From Leeuwenhoekiella blandensis MED217 (lineage in GTDB: Bacteria; Bacteroidota; Bacteroidia; Flavobacteriales; Flavobacteriaceae): a DNA stretch of 64,000 nucleotides. Numbering within the stretch: the first letter of the stretch is position 1; each line of letters begins with the position of its first letter. The DNA lies in the NCBI RefSeq assembly GCF_000152985.1, contig NZ_CH672395.1, positions 1,625,145 to 1,689,144 of the forward strand, written 5' to 3'. The notes beneath the pieces are model-generated. The model was not told the origin of the DNA. It saw nothing but the letters and a program-made list of their open reading frames with translations, and ran no database searches. The position numbers were made by a program, and so were the translations under genes. Shown in pieces: positions 17,437 to 25,781 of the stretch.

Positions 17437-17462
17437 ACAGCCTAACCGCAAACGAATACTAG

Positions 17463-17489
17463 AAAGCACCTTTTTAAGGTGCTTTTTTT
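17463..17489 (+). terminator. Terminator of the first beta-barrel gene
   Basis: AAAGCACCTT and AAGGTGCTTT form the stem, followed by TTTTTT. The T-run is also the first part of dispersed repeat copy A. Confidence 0.92.
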
Positions 17490-17590
17490 ATTAGCACCGC
17501 CAAGGGTTTAATACTACGAGGCTTGCTTCGAAATTGAAAATTCGTTTCCAAGCAATGCCTCATGGACTTGCCTGAAGTTGTTTATTTTAT
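17484..17590. repeat. Dispersed intergenic repeat, copy A
   Basis: This segment matches, in inverted orientation, 23684-23805. Shared blocks are TTTTTTATTRGCACCGCC, AAGGGTTTAAT, GGCTTGCTT, GAAATT, AAAATTCGTTTCCAAGCA and CATGGACTT, then a TGAAG-type end. Copy A lacks about 20 nt that form a hairpin in copy B. The element starts exactly at the terminator T-run. No coding function is seen. Confidence 0.75.
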
Positions 17591-17883
17591 CTTTTCTAGA
17601 ATTATCCCCCAATTATCTTCACGATTACAGTATTAACATTATTTAAGAAAGTAGAAAAAAAGTTACTTCTAATACAATAAAATTAAAGTACTTCTATTTC
17701 AACTTTATACGAATAGATTTTAGGATGATTCCAAACTGAGTTTTTACTAAAAATCAGAAAATCAAGAAGTTTCGTAAAGGCGAGTTGTTGGCAATATTTT
17801 AGAGAAAGCTTAGAGAATCATTAATACTTGTGAAGCCTTGCAGCATCTAGCTTTGTTCAAAATTTAAACAACAAATTATTCTT
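17591..17883. other. Intergenic region before the second beta-barrel gene
   Basis: AT-rich DNA without ORF or RNA gene. The last 40 nt hold the TAGCTTTG promoter of the second beta-barrel gene; I see nothing else supportable. Confidence 0.6.
17828..17855 (+). promoter_or_regulatory. Promoter of the second beta-barrel gene
   Basis: TTG at 17828 and TAGCTTTG at 17848-17855, spaced 17 nt, resemble a Bacteroidota promoter. The -7 octamer is identical to that of the paralogue. Confidence 0.55.
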
Positions 17884-18486
17884 ATGAAAAAGCTATTTTT
17901 AATTGCGAGTTTTATGGTTTTGGGTGGTGCAGCTGCTCAAGCTCAGGATGCGTTTCACTTCGGCGCAAAAGGTGGTGTAAACTTTGCTAATCTTGCCGGA
18001 GACGATGCTGCCGATCAGGAAAGCAGAACGAGTTTTTATGCAGGTCTTGTTGCTGAGTTACCGGTTTCAGAAATGTTCTCTATTCAACCAGAGGTGATTT
18101 ATTCAGCACAAGGTTCTACCATTGCAGCTATTGACGAAGACAACACCTTTGACGTTGACGATAATATCGAGTATCAATTAGATTATATTCAAGTGCCGTT
18201 ATTGGCAAAAATCTATCTTGCTGATGGTTTGAGCATTCAGGCAGGTCCCTCGTTTAACTTCTTGGTAAGTGAAGAGATCGATTTTCAACCTACTTCTTCT
18301 TCGGGAGATATTGATATCGAGGATGGTGCAAACGACTTTGAGTTTGGTACTGCTGCCGGTTTAGAATATCAGTTTGATAACGGGTTATTCATTCAAGGGC
18401 GTTACACCAGAGGGTTCACCAAAGTTTACGACAATGTAAGTGCTTACAACTATGCGATTCAGGCAGGTGTAGGTTTTGTATTCTAA
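17884..18486 (+). CDS. Outer-membrane beta-barrel protein (PorT-like fold), copy 2
   Basis: A 200-residue paralogue of the protein at 16834, of exactly the same length and with the same signal peptide style (KKLFLIASFMVLGGAAAQAQ). The segment DEDNTFDVDDN then EYQLDYIQVP is kept almost unchanged, as is SGDIDIEDGAN, while surface regions near residues 40-50 and 175-190 differ. It ends in AGVGFVF. The pair probably arose by tandem duplication, with the intergenic repeat now lying between the copies. Function is unknown. Confidence 0.85.
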   Translation: MKKLFLIASFMVLGGAAAQAQDAFHFGAKGGVNFANLAGDDAADQESRTSFYAGLVAELPVSEMFSIQPEVIYSAQGSTIAAIDEDNTFDVDDNIEYQLDYIQVPLLAKIYLADGLSIQAGPSFNFLVSEEIDFQPTSSSGDIDIEDGANDFEFGTAAGLEYQFDNGLFIQGRYTRGFTKVYDNVSAYNYAIQAGVGFVF

Positions 18487-18515
18487 AACAAACTAAACGA
18501 CCAACCAAAAAGTAT

Positions 18516-18542
18516 AGCCTCGCATGTGCGGGGCTTTTTTTA
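18516..18542 (+). terminator. Terminator of the second beta-barrel gene
   Basis: AGCCTCGCA and TGCGGGGCT pair (one G-U) around TG, followed by TTTTTTT. Confidence 0.92.
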
Positions 18543-18578
18543 TAGGCGATTTTTAAATTACCTTTACGCAACAATCAA

Positions 18579-19010
18579 ATGAAAATGGCTCAAGAACTCA
18601 AAATACTTGTTATCAATGGTCCTAACCTTAACCTGTTAGGCAAACGCGAACCTGATGTTTATGGAAATCAATCTTTTGAAGATTATTTCTCAAAGCTTCA
18701 GTTTCAATTTAAGGAGACTGAGCTTTCTTATTTTCAGTCTAATAGCGAAGGAGATCTGATCACCAAAATTCAAGACGCCGATGGTGTTTTTGATGGTATT
18801 GTGCTTAATGCTGCCGCATACACGCATACTTCAGTAGGAATTGGTGATGCTATCGCTGCGGTTTCTGTGCCGGTGATCGAGGTGCATATTTCAAATACAT
18901 TTGCACGCGAAGCCTTCCGTCATCAATCCTATATTTCTAAACACGCTAAAGGAATCATCGTAGGTTTTGGTTTGCAGAGCTACGAATTGGCGATCAAATC
19001 TTTTCTATAA
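18579..19010 (+). CDS. aroQ: 3-dehydroquinate dehydratase, type II
   Basis: A 143-residue enzyme of normal type II length; it dehydrates 3-dehydroquinate to 3-dehydroshikimate in the shikimate pathway. NGPNLNLLGKREPDVYG carries the Asn, Arg and Tyr of the active site; SNSEGDLI, NAAAYTHTSVGIGDAI and EVHISNTFAREAFRH carry the other substrate-binding residues, including His. ATG 18579 is used; ATG 18585 is two codons later. It lies 5 nt before the PP-loop gene and is probably co-transcribed with it. Confidence 0.95.
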   Translation: MKMAQELKILVINGPNLNLLGKREPDVYGNQSFEDYFSKLQFQFKETELSYFQSNSEGDLITKIQDADGVFDGIVLNAAAYTHTSVGIGDAIAAVSVPVIEVHISNTFAREAFRHQSYISKHAKGIIVGFGLQSYELAIKSFL

Positions 19011-19015
19011 GTATT

Positions 19016-19741
19016 TTGCAAAAGGCCTATTTCAATTGGAGTAGTGGTAAGGATTCTGCGTTGGCTTTGTACACCATTTTAGCCGAAAAGGAATTTGAGA
19101 TCACTAAACTTGTCACGACTATAAATACGGATGTTGACCGGGTTTCTATGCACGGTTTGCGTGAAGAATTATTAAACCGTCAAGCGGAAGCACTTGGTTT
19201 TCCATTAGAAAAAATTTTACTTCACGGCGCCATCTCAATGACCGAATATTCTGAAATCTTGGGTGCAGCAGCCCGAAAGGCAGTTGATGAAGGAAACACA
19301 CACAGTATTTTTGGGGATATCTTTTTAGAAGATTTAAAAGCATATCGCGATGAGCAGTTGGCTAAAGTCGGACTCAAAGGCGTGTATCCACTTTGGAAGA
19401 AGGATACCAAACATTTAATTACTCAATTTATCGATCTGGGCTTTAAGGCGATTACTGTTTGCGTTAATGGAAAGCATCTGGACAAATCATTTGCAGGAAG
19501 AATTATAGATCATCAGTTTATAGCCGATTTACCTTCGGAAGTCGATCCTTGCGGAGAAAATGGCGAATTCCACACGTTTGTTTTTGACGGACCTCTTTTT
19601 TCTAAGCCTGTAACTTTTGAAATAGGAGAGATCGTGGAGCGCTCGTATAAACCTAAAGCCGATCAAGAAGACAATTGTTTTTCTGAAGATGAAAAACCTT
19701 GGGATACCCAATTCTATTTTTGTGATTTGATACCTGTTTAA
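19016..19741 (+). CDS. Dph6-like PP-loop ATP-binding protein
   Basis: A 241-residue adenine-nucleotide alpha-hydrolase-fold protein. The N-terminal PP-loop NWSSGKDSALALY binds ATP for adenylation. GDIFLEDLKAYR, GVYPLWKKDT and DPCGENGEFHTFVFDGP match the diphthine-ammonia ligase family. Bacteria do not make diphthamide on elongation factor G, so the real amidation or adenylation substrate is unknown. The start appears to be TTG at 19016, 5 nt after the aroQ stop; any ATG downstream would remove the PP-loop. Confidence 0.85.
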   Translation: MQKAYFNWSSGKDSALALYTILAEKEFEITKLVTTINTDVDRVSMHGLREELLNRQAEALGFPLEKILLHGAISMTEYSEILGAAARKAVDEGNTHSIFGDIFLEDLKAYRDEQLAKVGLKGVYPLWKKDTKHLITQFIDLGFKAITVCVNGKHLDKSFAGRIIDHQFIADLPSEVDPCGENGEFHTFVFDGPLFSKPVTFEIGEIVERSYKPKADQEDNCFSEDEKPWDTQFYFCDLIPV

Positions 19742-19777
19742 AGTGACGTAAGGTAGTCTTCAAATTCTTATAAAGAA

Positions 19778-19813
19778 AAAATCCCTGAAATTGAATTCAA
19801 TTTCAGGGATTTT
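19778..19813. terminator. Bidirectional terminator between the PP-loop gene and lpdA
   Basis: A perfect 36-nt palindrome: AAAATCCCTGAAATTGAA and its exact complement. A-runs and T-runs on either side let it stop transcription from both convergent genes. Confidence 0.93.
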
Positions 19814-19829
19814 ACTTTTGTCTAAAGTC

Positions 19830-21206
19830 TTATAAATGAATTACTTCATCATAAGCTGCAGCAACAGCTTCCATCACCGCTTCACTCATCGTTGGGTGTG
19901 GGTGAACCGCTTTAAGCACTTCGTGACCGGTAGTTTCTAATTTTCTACCTAATACAGCTTCAGCGATCATATCAGTAACGCCGGCACCAATCATATGGCA
20001 ACCTAACCACTCACCGTATTTCGCATCAAAAATAACTTTCACAAAACCATCTTTATTTCCGGAAGCACTTGCCTTACCAGAAGCTGAGAATGGGAATTTT
20101 CCGATTTTTAGTTCGTATCCTGCTTCCTTAGCTTGCTTTTCAGTCATTCCTACTGAAGCGATCTCAGGAGAAGCATACGTACATCCCGGGATATTGCCGT
20201 AGTCTAATTTTTCTACGTGCATTCCAGCAAGTTTTTCAACACAAATAATTCCTTCAGCAGAAGCAACGTGTGCTAGTGCAGGACCGGGAGTTACATCACC
20301 AATCGCGTAATAACCCGGCATATTGGTTTGGTACCAATCGTTTACGATCACTTTATCCTTATCGGTAATGATGCCTACATCTTCTAGACCAATGCCTTCG
20401 ATGTTGGTTTTAATACCTACTGCTGAAAGTACAATATCAGCCTCCAGTTTTTCTTCGCCTTTTTTAGTTTTTACTGTAGCAACAACACCGTCTCCAGAGG
20501 TGTCTACAGACTCTACCGAAGAACCGGTCATAATGTTGATACCGGCTTTTTTCAAGCTGCGTTCAAATTGCTTAGAAACTTCTTCGTCCTCTACAGGAAC
20601 GATGTTTGGCATATATTCTACGATGGTAACTTCGGTTCCCATAGCGTTGTAAAAACTACCAAATTCACAGCCTATCGCTCCAGATCCTACAACGATCATT
20701 TTCTTAGGCTGCTCCTTTAAAGTCATCGCCTCACGATAACCAATGATTTTTTTACCGTCTTGAGGTAAGCTAGGCAGTTCGCGTGAACGCGCACCAGTTG
20801 CAATAATGATGTTGTCTGCACTATATTCGGTACCATCAACGTCAACCTTTTTACCTGGTTTTAGTTTTCCAAACCCTTCAATAACGTCAATTTTATTTTT
20901 CTTCATCAAGAATTGAACACCTTTGCTCATTCCTTCTGCAACACCACGGCTACGCTTTACAACCGCATCAAAGTCTTTATCTGCACCTTCTACTTTAAGA
21001 CCATAGTCTTCGGCATGTTTCAGATATTCAAAAACTTGTGCACTTTTAAGAAGCGCTTTGGTAGGGATACAACCCCAGTTCAAACAAACGCCCCCAAGGC
21101 TTTCTTTTTCTACAATAGCGGTTTTAAAACCTAATTGTGAAGCACGAATAGCTGTAACATAACCACCGGGTCCACTTCCTAAGACAATAATATCGTATTT
21201 ACTCAT
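19830..21206 (-). CDS. lpdA: Dihydrolipoyl dehydrogenase
   Basis: A 458-residue FAD-dependent E3 subunit that reoxidises lipoamide in pyruvate and 2-oxoglutarate dehydrogenase complexes. The FAD site is VLGSGPGGYVTAIRASQLG, the redox disulfide is GGVCLNWGCIPTKAL (CxxxxC), the NAD site is VVGSGAIGCEFGSFYNAMG, AIGDVTPGPALAH is the second FAD motif and the C-terminal active-site base lies in HPHPTMSEAV. ATG 21206 is used; an upstream in-frame extension to 21242 lacks support. E1 and E2 genes are not nearby. Confidence 0.95.
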   Translation of the reverse strand: MSKYDIIVLGSGPGGYVTAIRASQLGFKTAIVEKESLGGVCLNWGCIPTKALLKSAQVFEYLKHAEDYGLKVEGADKDFDAVVKRSRGVAEGMSKGVQFLMKKNKIDVIEGFGKLKPGKKVDVDGTEYSADNIIIATGARSRELPSLPQDGKKIIGYREAMTLKEQPKKMIVVGSGAIGCEFGSFYNAMGTEVTIVEYMPNIVPVEDEEVSKQFERSLKKAGINIMTGSSVESVDTSGDGVVATVKTKKGEEKLEADIVLSAVGIKTNIEGIGLEDVGIITDKDKVIVNDWYQTNMPGYYAIGDVTPGPALAHVASAEGIICVEKLAGMHVEKLDYGNIPGCTYASPEIASVGMTEKQAKEAGYELKIGKFPFSASGKASASGNKDGFVKVIFDAKYGEWLGCHMIGAGVTDMIAEAVLGRKLETTGHEVLKAVHPHPTMSEAVMEAVAAAYDEVIHL

Positions 21207-21293
21207 AGTTTTCAGTGAAATTTGAGGCACGAATTTACGCATTAAAAGTCTAAAAAACGAACCAACTTAGACTTAGGATTTTCTTTCAAAAGC

Positions 21294-21860
21294 TTACTGA
21301 AGGCGTTGCTTAATTTCTTGCTGTAGTTGTGGAATCACATCGCTTTCAAACCATTTGTTTTTATTCATCCAAAAATGATTTACCGGCGAAGGATGCGGAA
21401 GCACAAAATACTTAGGAAGATAGGCTTCAAAATTTTGAATACGTTTGGTTAGGGAGCGCTTGTCTTGCAGATAATAGCTTTGCGCGTGGTTGCCAATTAA
21501 AATGTAGAGCGGATCTGCTTCAAAATGGTCGATTACTTTTTGATGCCAAAGCGGGGCACATTCTGGTCGAGGAGGAAGATCTCCAGTTTTGCCTTTCCCC
21601 GGGAAGCAAAAGCCTAAAGGCAACACAGCAAAATTATCGGGATTGTAGAAGGTATCTTCGTTTACACCTAACCACGCCCTTAGTCTGCGACCACTGGGAT
21701 CATCCCAAGCAATTGATTTTTCATGTGCGATTTTTCCGGGAGCTTGGCTAGCCAGAACGATTTTGCTTTTTGGCGATGCCGAAATAATGGGATTAGCGCC
21801 TAAAGGCAAAAAAGGCTTACAAACGGAACAGTGTCGTATTTCCGTAAGTAAACCTTTCAT
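21294..21860 (-). CDS. Uracil-DNA glycosylase family protein
   Basis: A 188-residue protein of the UDG superfamily. VLASQAPGKIAHEKSIAWDD provides the motif 1 region, FAVLPLGFCFPGKGK a middle strand, LYILIGNHAQSYYL the uracil-pocket strand with an asparagine, and VLPHPSPVNHFWMNKNKWF the motif with the conserved histidine. The start has only CSVCKP, not the four-cysteine iron-sulfur set of family 4 enzymes, so it belongs to a non-FeS branch typical of Bacteroidota. Base-excision activity is likely but not proven by sequence. Confidence 0.82.
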   Translation of the reverse strand: MKGLLTEIRHCSVCKPFLPLGANPIISASPKSKIVLASQAPGKIAHEKSIAWDDPSGRRLRAWLGVNEDTFYNPDNFAVLPLGFCFPGKGKTGDLPPRPECAPLWHQKVIDHFEADPLYILIGNHAQSYYLQDKRSLTKRIQNFEAYLPKYFVLPHPSPVNHFWMNKNKWFESDVIPQLQQEIKQRLQ

Positions 21861-21878
21861 AAATTTAAATCTTAAAGT

Positions 21879-22391
21879 TTATTTAAGCGTTTGAATATTG
21901 GTTTCATTCAATTCTAAAGCACTCATAACCTCGTAGTAATTTGAGAAGTCACCGTTAAATTCAGCTACGAGATCAGAAGGAACAACAACAATTCTAAAAA
22001 TCTGATCTTGCGTAAATTCAGCACCTGCTAGAGAAATATCATCACTTTCTAGAATGATATCAACATCCCCTAGAGTATAATTGAATCTATATTGTAAAAA
22101 ACCTCCATCATCAAAAAATATGGTAGCTGTAGGTAAGGGCTCCCAAACATCTAATCCGTCAACCACATCCTCTAGTCGATAAACCAAGACTGCATCTCCG
22201 TTAACAATATTACTAGGAAAAGTAAAACGGTAGAAGTCATTGTCTACTGAAAAGTCAATTGCTGGAGTTTCGTAGGTACTTCCTACCAAAGCCGTTCCAT
22301 CTAATCCAGGAGGTCCTTGTGGACCCGGGTCTCCTTCACAAGCTGTAAATCCTAAAGCTACTATGCTAAGTATTGTAAATAATTTTTTCAT
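21879..22391 (-). CDS. Lipoprotein with short collagen-like start
   Basis: A 170-residue protein with a lipoprotein signal peptide ending in LGFTAC; the lipidated Cys is followed by EGDPGPQGPPGLDG, a short collagen-like G-x-y run that appears directly after the anchor in many Bacteroidota lipoproteins. The rest is beta-rich and acidic (ITLESD-like strands, NDFYRFTFP). The charged residues right after Cys could favour export to the cell surface. I do not recognise a functional family. Confidence 0.72.
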   Translation of the reverse strand: MKKLFTILSIVALGFTACEGDPGPQGPPGLDGTALVGSTYETPAIDFSVDNDFYRFTFPSNIVNGDAVLVYRLEDVVDGLDVWEPLPTATIFFDDGGFLQYRFNYTLGDVDIILESDDISLAGAEFTQDQIFRIVVVPSDLVAEFNGDFSNYYEVMSALELNETNIQTLK

Positions 22392-22522
22392 CGTTTTTTG
22401 TTTTAATGTTTATCGCTAAAAGTAAATCAAGAGTCATTCCGAAACTTTTAAAACTATGCTAAAGCTCTTATTTTAATAAAACATTAACGCAGTTTCTTTT
22501 TATCCTTCTTCCTGATTTTTGG

Positions 22523-22921
22523 TTATTCTTTTTCATAATCTATTGAAGCTGAGTTGACACAATAACGCTGACCAGTTTCCGTTGGGCCATCGTCAAAAAC
22601 GTGACCTAAGTGGCTGCCGCAATTGGCGCAGAGAATTTCGGTGCGTATCATTCCGAATGTAGTATCGCGGATATATTCTACAGCTCCGGGTATCGATTCA
22701 TCAAAACTGGGCCAGCCGCATCCACTTTCAAATTTACTATCGGCTTCAAAAAGTTTTGCATCACAAGCACCGCAATGATAGGTGCCGTCCTTTTCAAAAT
22801 GCAAATTGTATTTACCGGTATGTGGCCGCTCGGTGCCTTTACCGCGTAAAATATGATAACGTTCAGGACCGAGCTCCTCTTTCCATTGCGCTTCGGTTTT
22901 CTGTATTGGGTATTCTTTCAT
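22523..22921 (-). CDS. msrB: Peptide-methionine (R)-S-oxide reductase, cytosolic
   Basis: A 132-residue MsrB that reduces methionine-R-sulfoxide in proteins. Zinc-binding pairs are CGACDAK and CANCGSHLGH, the substrate segment is SGCGWPSF, and the catalytic cysteine is in RYCVNSASI. There is no signal peptide, so it acts in the cytosol. It lies downstream of a second msrB that encodes an exported form, 130 nt apart. Confidence 0.93.
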   Translation of the reverse strand: MKEYPIQKTEAQWKEELGPERYHILRGKGTERPHTGKYNLHFEKDGTYHCGACDAKLFEADSKFESGCGWPSFDESIPGAVEYIRDTTFGMIRTEILCANCGSHLGHVFDDGPTETGQRYCVNSASIDYEKE

Positions 22922-22935
22922 AGTATTTTTTTATC

Positions 22936-22955
22936 ATTTCCGCGAAGGCGGAAAT
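22936..22955. repeat. REP-like small palindrome between the msrB genes
   Basis: ATTTCCGC and GCGGAAAT form a perfect 8-bp hairpin with a GAAG loop. A further half-copy (GGCGGAAATC) lies near 22994-23003. It resembles the small repetitive palindromes seen in Flavobacteriaceae; no T-run follows, so it is not a clear terminator. Confidence 0.5.
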
Positions 22956-23051
22956 CATTTTATCCGCACTTCGATTCACTCATTATAAGTTACGGCGGAA
23001 ATCTTTCAATTTTTAGGTCACAAGTGTTTCTCCCGTTGGTGGCTACGGCCT

Positions 23052-23522
23052 TTATTTTTTAGGAACGAAATTTAAAGCGACTCCGTTGATGCAATGGCGT
23101 TTTCCGGTAGGTTTTGGTCCGTCGTTAAAAACGTGTCCTAAATGACCGCCACAGTTAGCACAATGCTCTTCGGTGCGTGTGTAACCTAGTTTGTTGTCTG
23201 AAGAAAACTCGACATTACCTTCTATATAATCGTAAAAAGAAGGCCAACCGGTACCGCTGTCAAATTTGGTTGAACTTTTAAAAACCGGATTTTGACAGGC
23301 CGCGCATACATAAGTTCCTTCTCCTTTAATGTTGAGCAATTCACTGCTAAATGCGCGTTCAGTTCCCTCTTTACGCAAAACCTGATATTCTGCATCGGTC
23401 AATTCCGCTTTCCATTCTGCTTCGGTTTTTGATACCGGAAATTGTTCCTGTTTATCATTTTGAGCGGTGCCCTTGCAAGCGTTTAGGCTAATCAATAGCC
23501 CGAGTATAAATAACTTTTTCAT
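23052..23522 (-). CDS. msrB: Peptide-methionine (R)-S-oxide reductase, exported lipoprotein
   Basis: A 156-residue MsrB with an N-terminal lipoprotein signal (LFILGLLISLNAC, lipidated Cys then KGTAQ). The zinc sites CAACQNP and CANCGGHLGH, SGTGWPSF and the catalytic cysteine in RHCINGVAL are present. It probably repairs oxidised methionine in envelope proteins, while the adjacent copy serves the cytosol. The electron donor for an exported MsrB is not encoded nearby. Confidence 0.92.
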   Translation of the reverse strand: MKKLFILGLLISLNACKGTAQNDKQEQFPVSKTEAEWKAELTDAEYQVLRKEGTERAFSSELLNIKGEGTYVCAACQNPVFKSSTKFDSGTGWPSFYDYIEGNVEFSSDNKLGYTRTEEHCANCGGHLGHVFNDGPKPTGKRHCINGVALNFVPKK

Positions 23523-23683
23523 AATACATTTTTTATAAAATTACGTATTGCAGCAAGTACTGGTTTACTGTAGTCGTGTTTTTAACAAAAGACTAACGTG
23601 TGTATATTCTGTTAAGCCTTTGTCAAATTCTTATTTGGGCTGTGGTTCTAATTAATTATTGCTATTTTTAAGGGTAATCAATT
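23523..23683. other. Divergent intergenic region msrB / glgE
   Basis: AT-rich DNA between divergent genes. It should hold the msrB promoter, but I see no high-quality TAnnTTTG box. Together with the adjacent repeat the gap spans 291 nt. Confidence 0.5.
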
Positions 23684-23805
23684 GAAAGTAAACTACCTCA
23701 GGGTAAGTCCATGCTTGGAAACGAATTTTGAATTTCTAAGCAAGCCTGTCTGACGACAAAGGCAGGCTTCGGAGAATTAAACCCTTTGGCGGTGCCAATA
23801 AAAAA
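23684..23805. repeat. Dispersed intergenic repeat, copy B
   Basis: Inverted copy of 17484-17590. Compared with copy A it carries extra bases forming a hairpin, AAGCCTG (23742-23748) with CAGGCTT (23763-23769). Its T-run end (CCAATAAAAAA on the plus strand) stops about 10 nt before the proposed glgE start, so it makes up the immediate glgE leader. Confidence 0.75.
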
Positions 23806-23814
23806 CTAACACCC

Positions 23815-25749
23815 TTGACTAGAGAACGTATTGTTATAGAGAATGTAGAACCCCAGCTTCAAGGCGGGGATTTTTTTATCAAAAGAGTTGTAGGCGAACT
23901 CATACACGTAACTGCAGATGTTTTAGGAGATGGCCATGATGTGATCGATGCAGAAATTTGCTTTAAAAGCGAGCATGATAAAATTTGGAAAACAGAGCGG
24001 TTAGAGCATCAAGGCAATGATCGCTACGCGGCGACTTTTGTTGTTGAGCAGCAGGGTTTTTATGAGTATAAAGTGCGTGGGTGGGTAGATCACGCATTGA
24101 ACTGGCAACACGGTACAGAGGCCAAATTAAAGGACGGCCAATATATTAAAAGTGAGCTGCTGGACGGCGTTCAATATCTTGATGCGGTAGTAAAAAAGTT
24201 GGATGAAGACGGAAAGCACTATGTAAAAATGTTGAAGGAAGTGTTTCAGGATGAAAATCGTTATGACGAGGCCTGTAGTTATGCCGTTTCTCACGATTTA
24301 CACCGCATATTCAAAGATCATCCGGAACGTAAATTTGCGCACGAAAGCAAAACGCTTCAGGTATATGTAGACCGGGAAAAAGCGCGTTTTAGTACTTGGT
24401 ATGAGTTTTTCCCAAGATCGGCTAGTAAGCAGCCCGGGCAACACGGTACATTTAAAGATTGTGAGCGTTTGTTGCCGCGTGTAGCAAATATGGGATTTGA
24501 TACGTTATACTTTCCACCCATTCATCCCATTGGAGAAGTAAACCGAAAAGGAAAAAATAATGCAACCAACGCCGAAGAAGGCGACAGCGGTGTGCCTTGG
24601 GGTATTGGTTCACGTTTTGGCGGACATAAAAGCATTCACCCGGAATTAGGCTCTGAAGAAGATTTTAAAAACCTTATCAAACACGCCGAAAGTTTGGGGA
24701 TAGAAGTTGCGATGGATTTGGCATTTCAGGCAGCTCCAGATCACCCGTATTTAAAGGAACATCCGGAGTGGTTTAGAAAACGACCGGATGGTACGATGCA
24801 ATACGCTGAGAATCCGCCAAAGAAGTATCAGGATATTGTCAATTTTTATTGGGAATCTGAAGATTATAAAAACCTCTGGAAAGAACTGCTTAGTGTGGCT
24901 TTTCATTGGATCGATTTTGGGGTCAAGGTTTTTAGAGTTGATAATCCACATACCAAGCCGTATTACTTCTGGAATTGGTTTATCGCAGAAATCAAGAAAA
25001 AACATCCTGATGTGTTGTTCTTGGCCGAAGCCTTTTCCCGACCTAAGGTGATGCAGCAACTTGCAAAACAAGGCTATTCGCAGTCGTACACCTACTTCAC
25101 GTGGCGTACCAGTAAGCACGAATTGGTAGAATATATGACCGAGCTTACCCAAAGCAAAATGCGAGAATACTTTAGACCTAATTTTTGGCCCAATACACCA
25201 GATATCAATCCGTATCATTTACAAGGAGCCAATGAAGCACAACACATTATTCGTTATGCTCTGGCGGCAACCTTGAGTTCAAATATTGGCTTGTATGGTC
25301 CGGTTTACGAATTTATGGTGACCGAAGGTGTACCCGGAAAGGAAGAGTATATGAATTCTGAAAAGTACCAGATCTCCCATTGGGATTGGAATCAAGAGAA
25401 CAAACTTACCCGTCTCATTACCAAAATTAATTGGATACGTAAGCAACAACCTGCGTTGCAACAAACCAACAATATTCAGTTTTGTGAATTGCATCACGAA
25501 GGGCTTATGGCGTATTACAAGTGGGATCAAGATCAAAATAACGAATTGCTAATTGTAGTAAGTCTTGATCCGTATTATAAACAAGCGGGTAATTTGAGAC
25601 TGCCTTATGAGAAAATAAATATTGCTCCGGGTTCTCAAGTGGTTGTAAAAGATCTTATCACAGACAGCACGTATACTTGGAATCAAGAATGGAATTATGT
25701 CGAGTTGCATCCGGCTTTACCGGTGCATATTTTCCAGATATATAAATAG
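23815..25749 (+). CDS. glgE: Alpha-1,4-glucan:maltose-1-phosphate maltosyltransferase
   Basis: A 644-residue GH13 subfamily 3 enzyme that adds maltosyl units from maltose 1-phosphate to alpha-1,4-glucan. An N-terminal beta domain (about 1-115, VIENVEPQLQGGDFFIKRVV) precedes the catalytic barrel with YFPPIHPIGEVNRKGKNN, the GVPWGIGS and GGHKSIHPELG motifs, the nucleophile Asp376 in FRVDNPHTKP and the acid/base Glu405 in FLAEAFSRP. A C-terminal beta domain closes the chain. The start appears to be TTG at 23815; the frame stays open upstream through the repeat to a stop at 23737, with no ATG. It leads a cluster with maltokinase and branching enzyme. Confidence 0.93.
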   Translation: MTRERIVIENVEPQLQGGDFFIKRVVGELIHVTADVLGDGHDVIDAEICFKSEHDKIWKTERLEHQGNDRYAATFVVEQQGFYEYKVRGWVDHALNWQHGTEAKLKDGQYIKSELLDGVQYLDAVVKKLDEDGKHYVKMLKEVFQDENRYDEACSYAVSHDLHRIFKDHPERKFAHESKTLQVYVDREKARFSTWYEFFPRSASKQPGQHGTFKDCERLLPRVANMGFDTLYFPPIHPIGEVNRKGKNNATNAEEGDSGVPWGIGSRFGGHKSIHPELGSEEDFKNLIKHAESLGIEVAMDLAFQAAPDHPYLKEHPEWFRKRPDGTMQYAENPPKKYQDIVNFYWESEDYKNLWKELLSVAFHWIDFGVKVFRVDNPHTKPYYFWNWFIAEIKKKHPDVLFLAEAFSRPKVMQQLAKQGYSQSYTYFTWRTSKHELVEYMTELTQSKMREYFRPNFWPNTPDINPYHLQGANEAQHIIRYALAATLSSNIGLYGPVYEFMVTEGVPGKEEYMNSEKYQISHWDWNQENKLTRLITKINWIRKQQPALQQTNNIQFCELHHEGLMAYYKWDQDQNNELLIVVSLDPYYKQAGNLRLPYEKINIAPGSQVVVKDLITDSTYTWNQEWNYVELHPALPVHIFQIYK

Positions 25750-25781
25750 ACAAGAAACGCAAAACTTCAAAACAACCAACC

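Noticed and set aside
21879-22391. Collagen-like GPQGPPG run as a long surface filament
   Set aside because: Only about four G-x-y units are present directly after the lipidated cysteine; this is a short spacer common in such lipoproteins.
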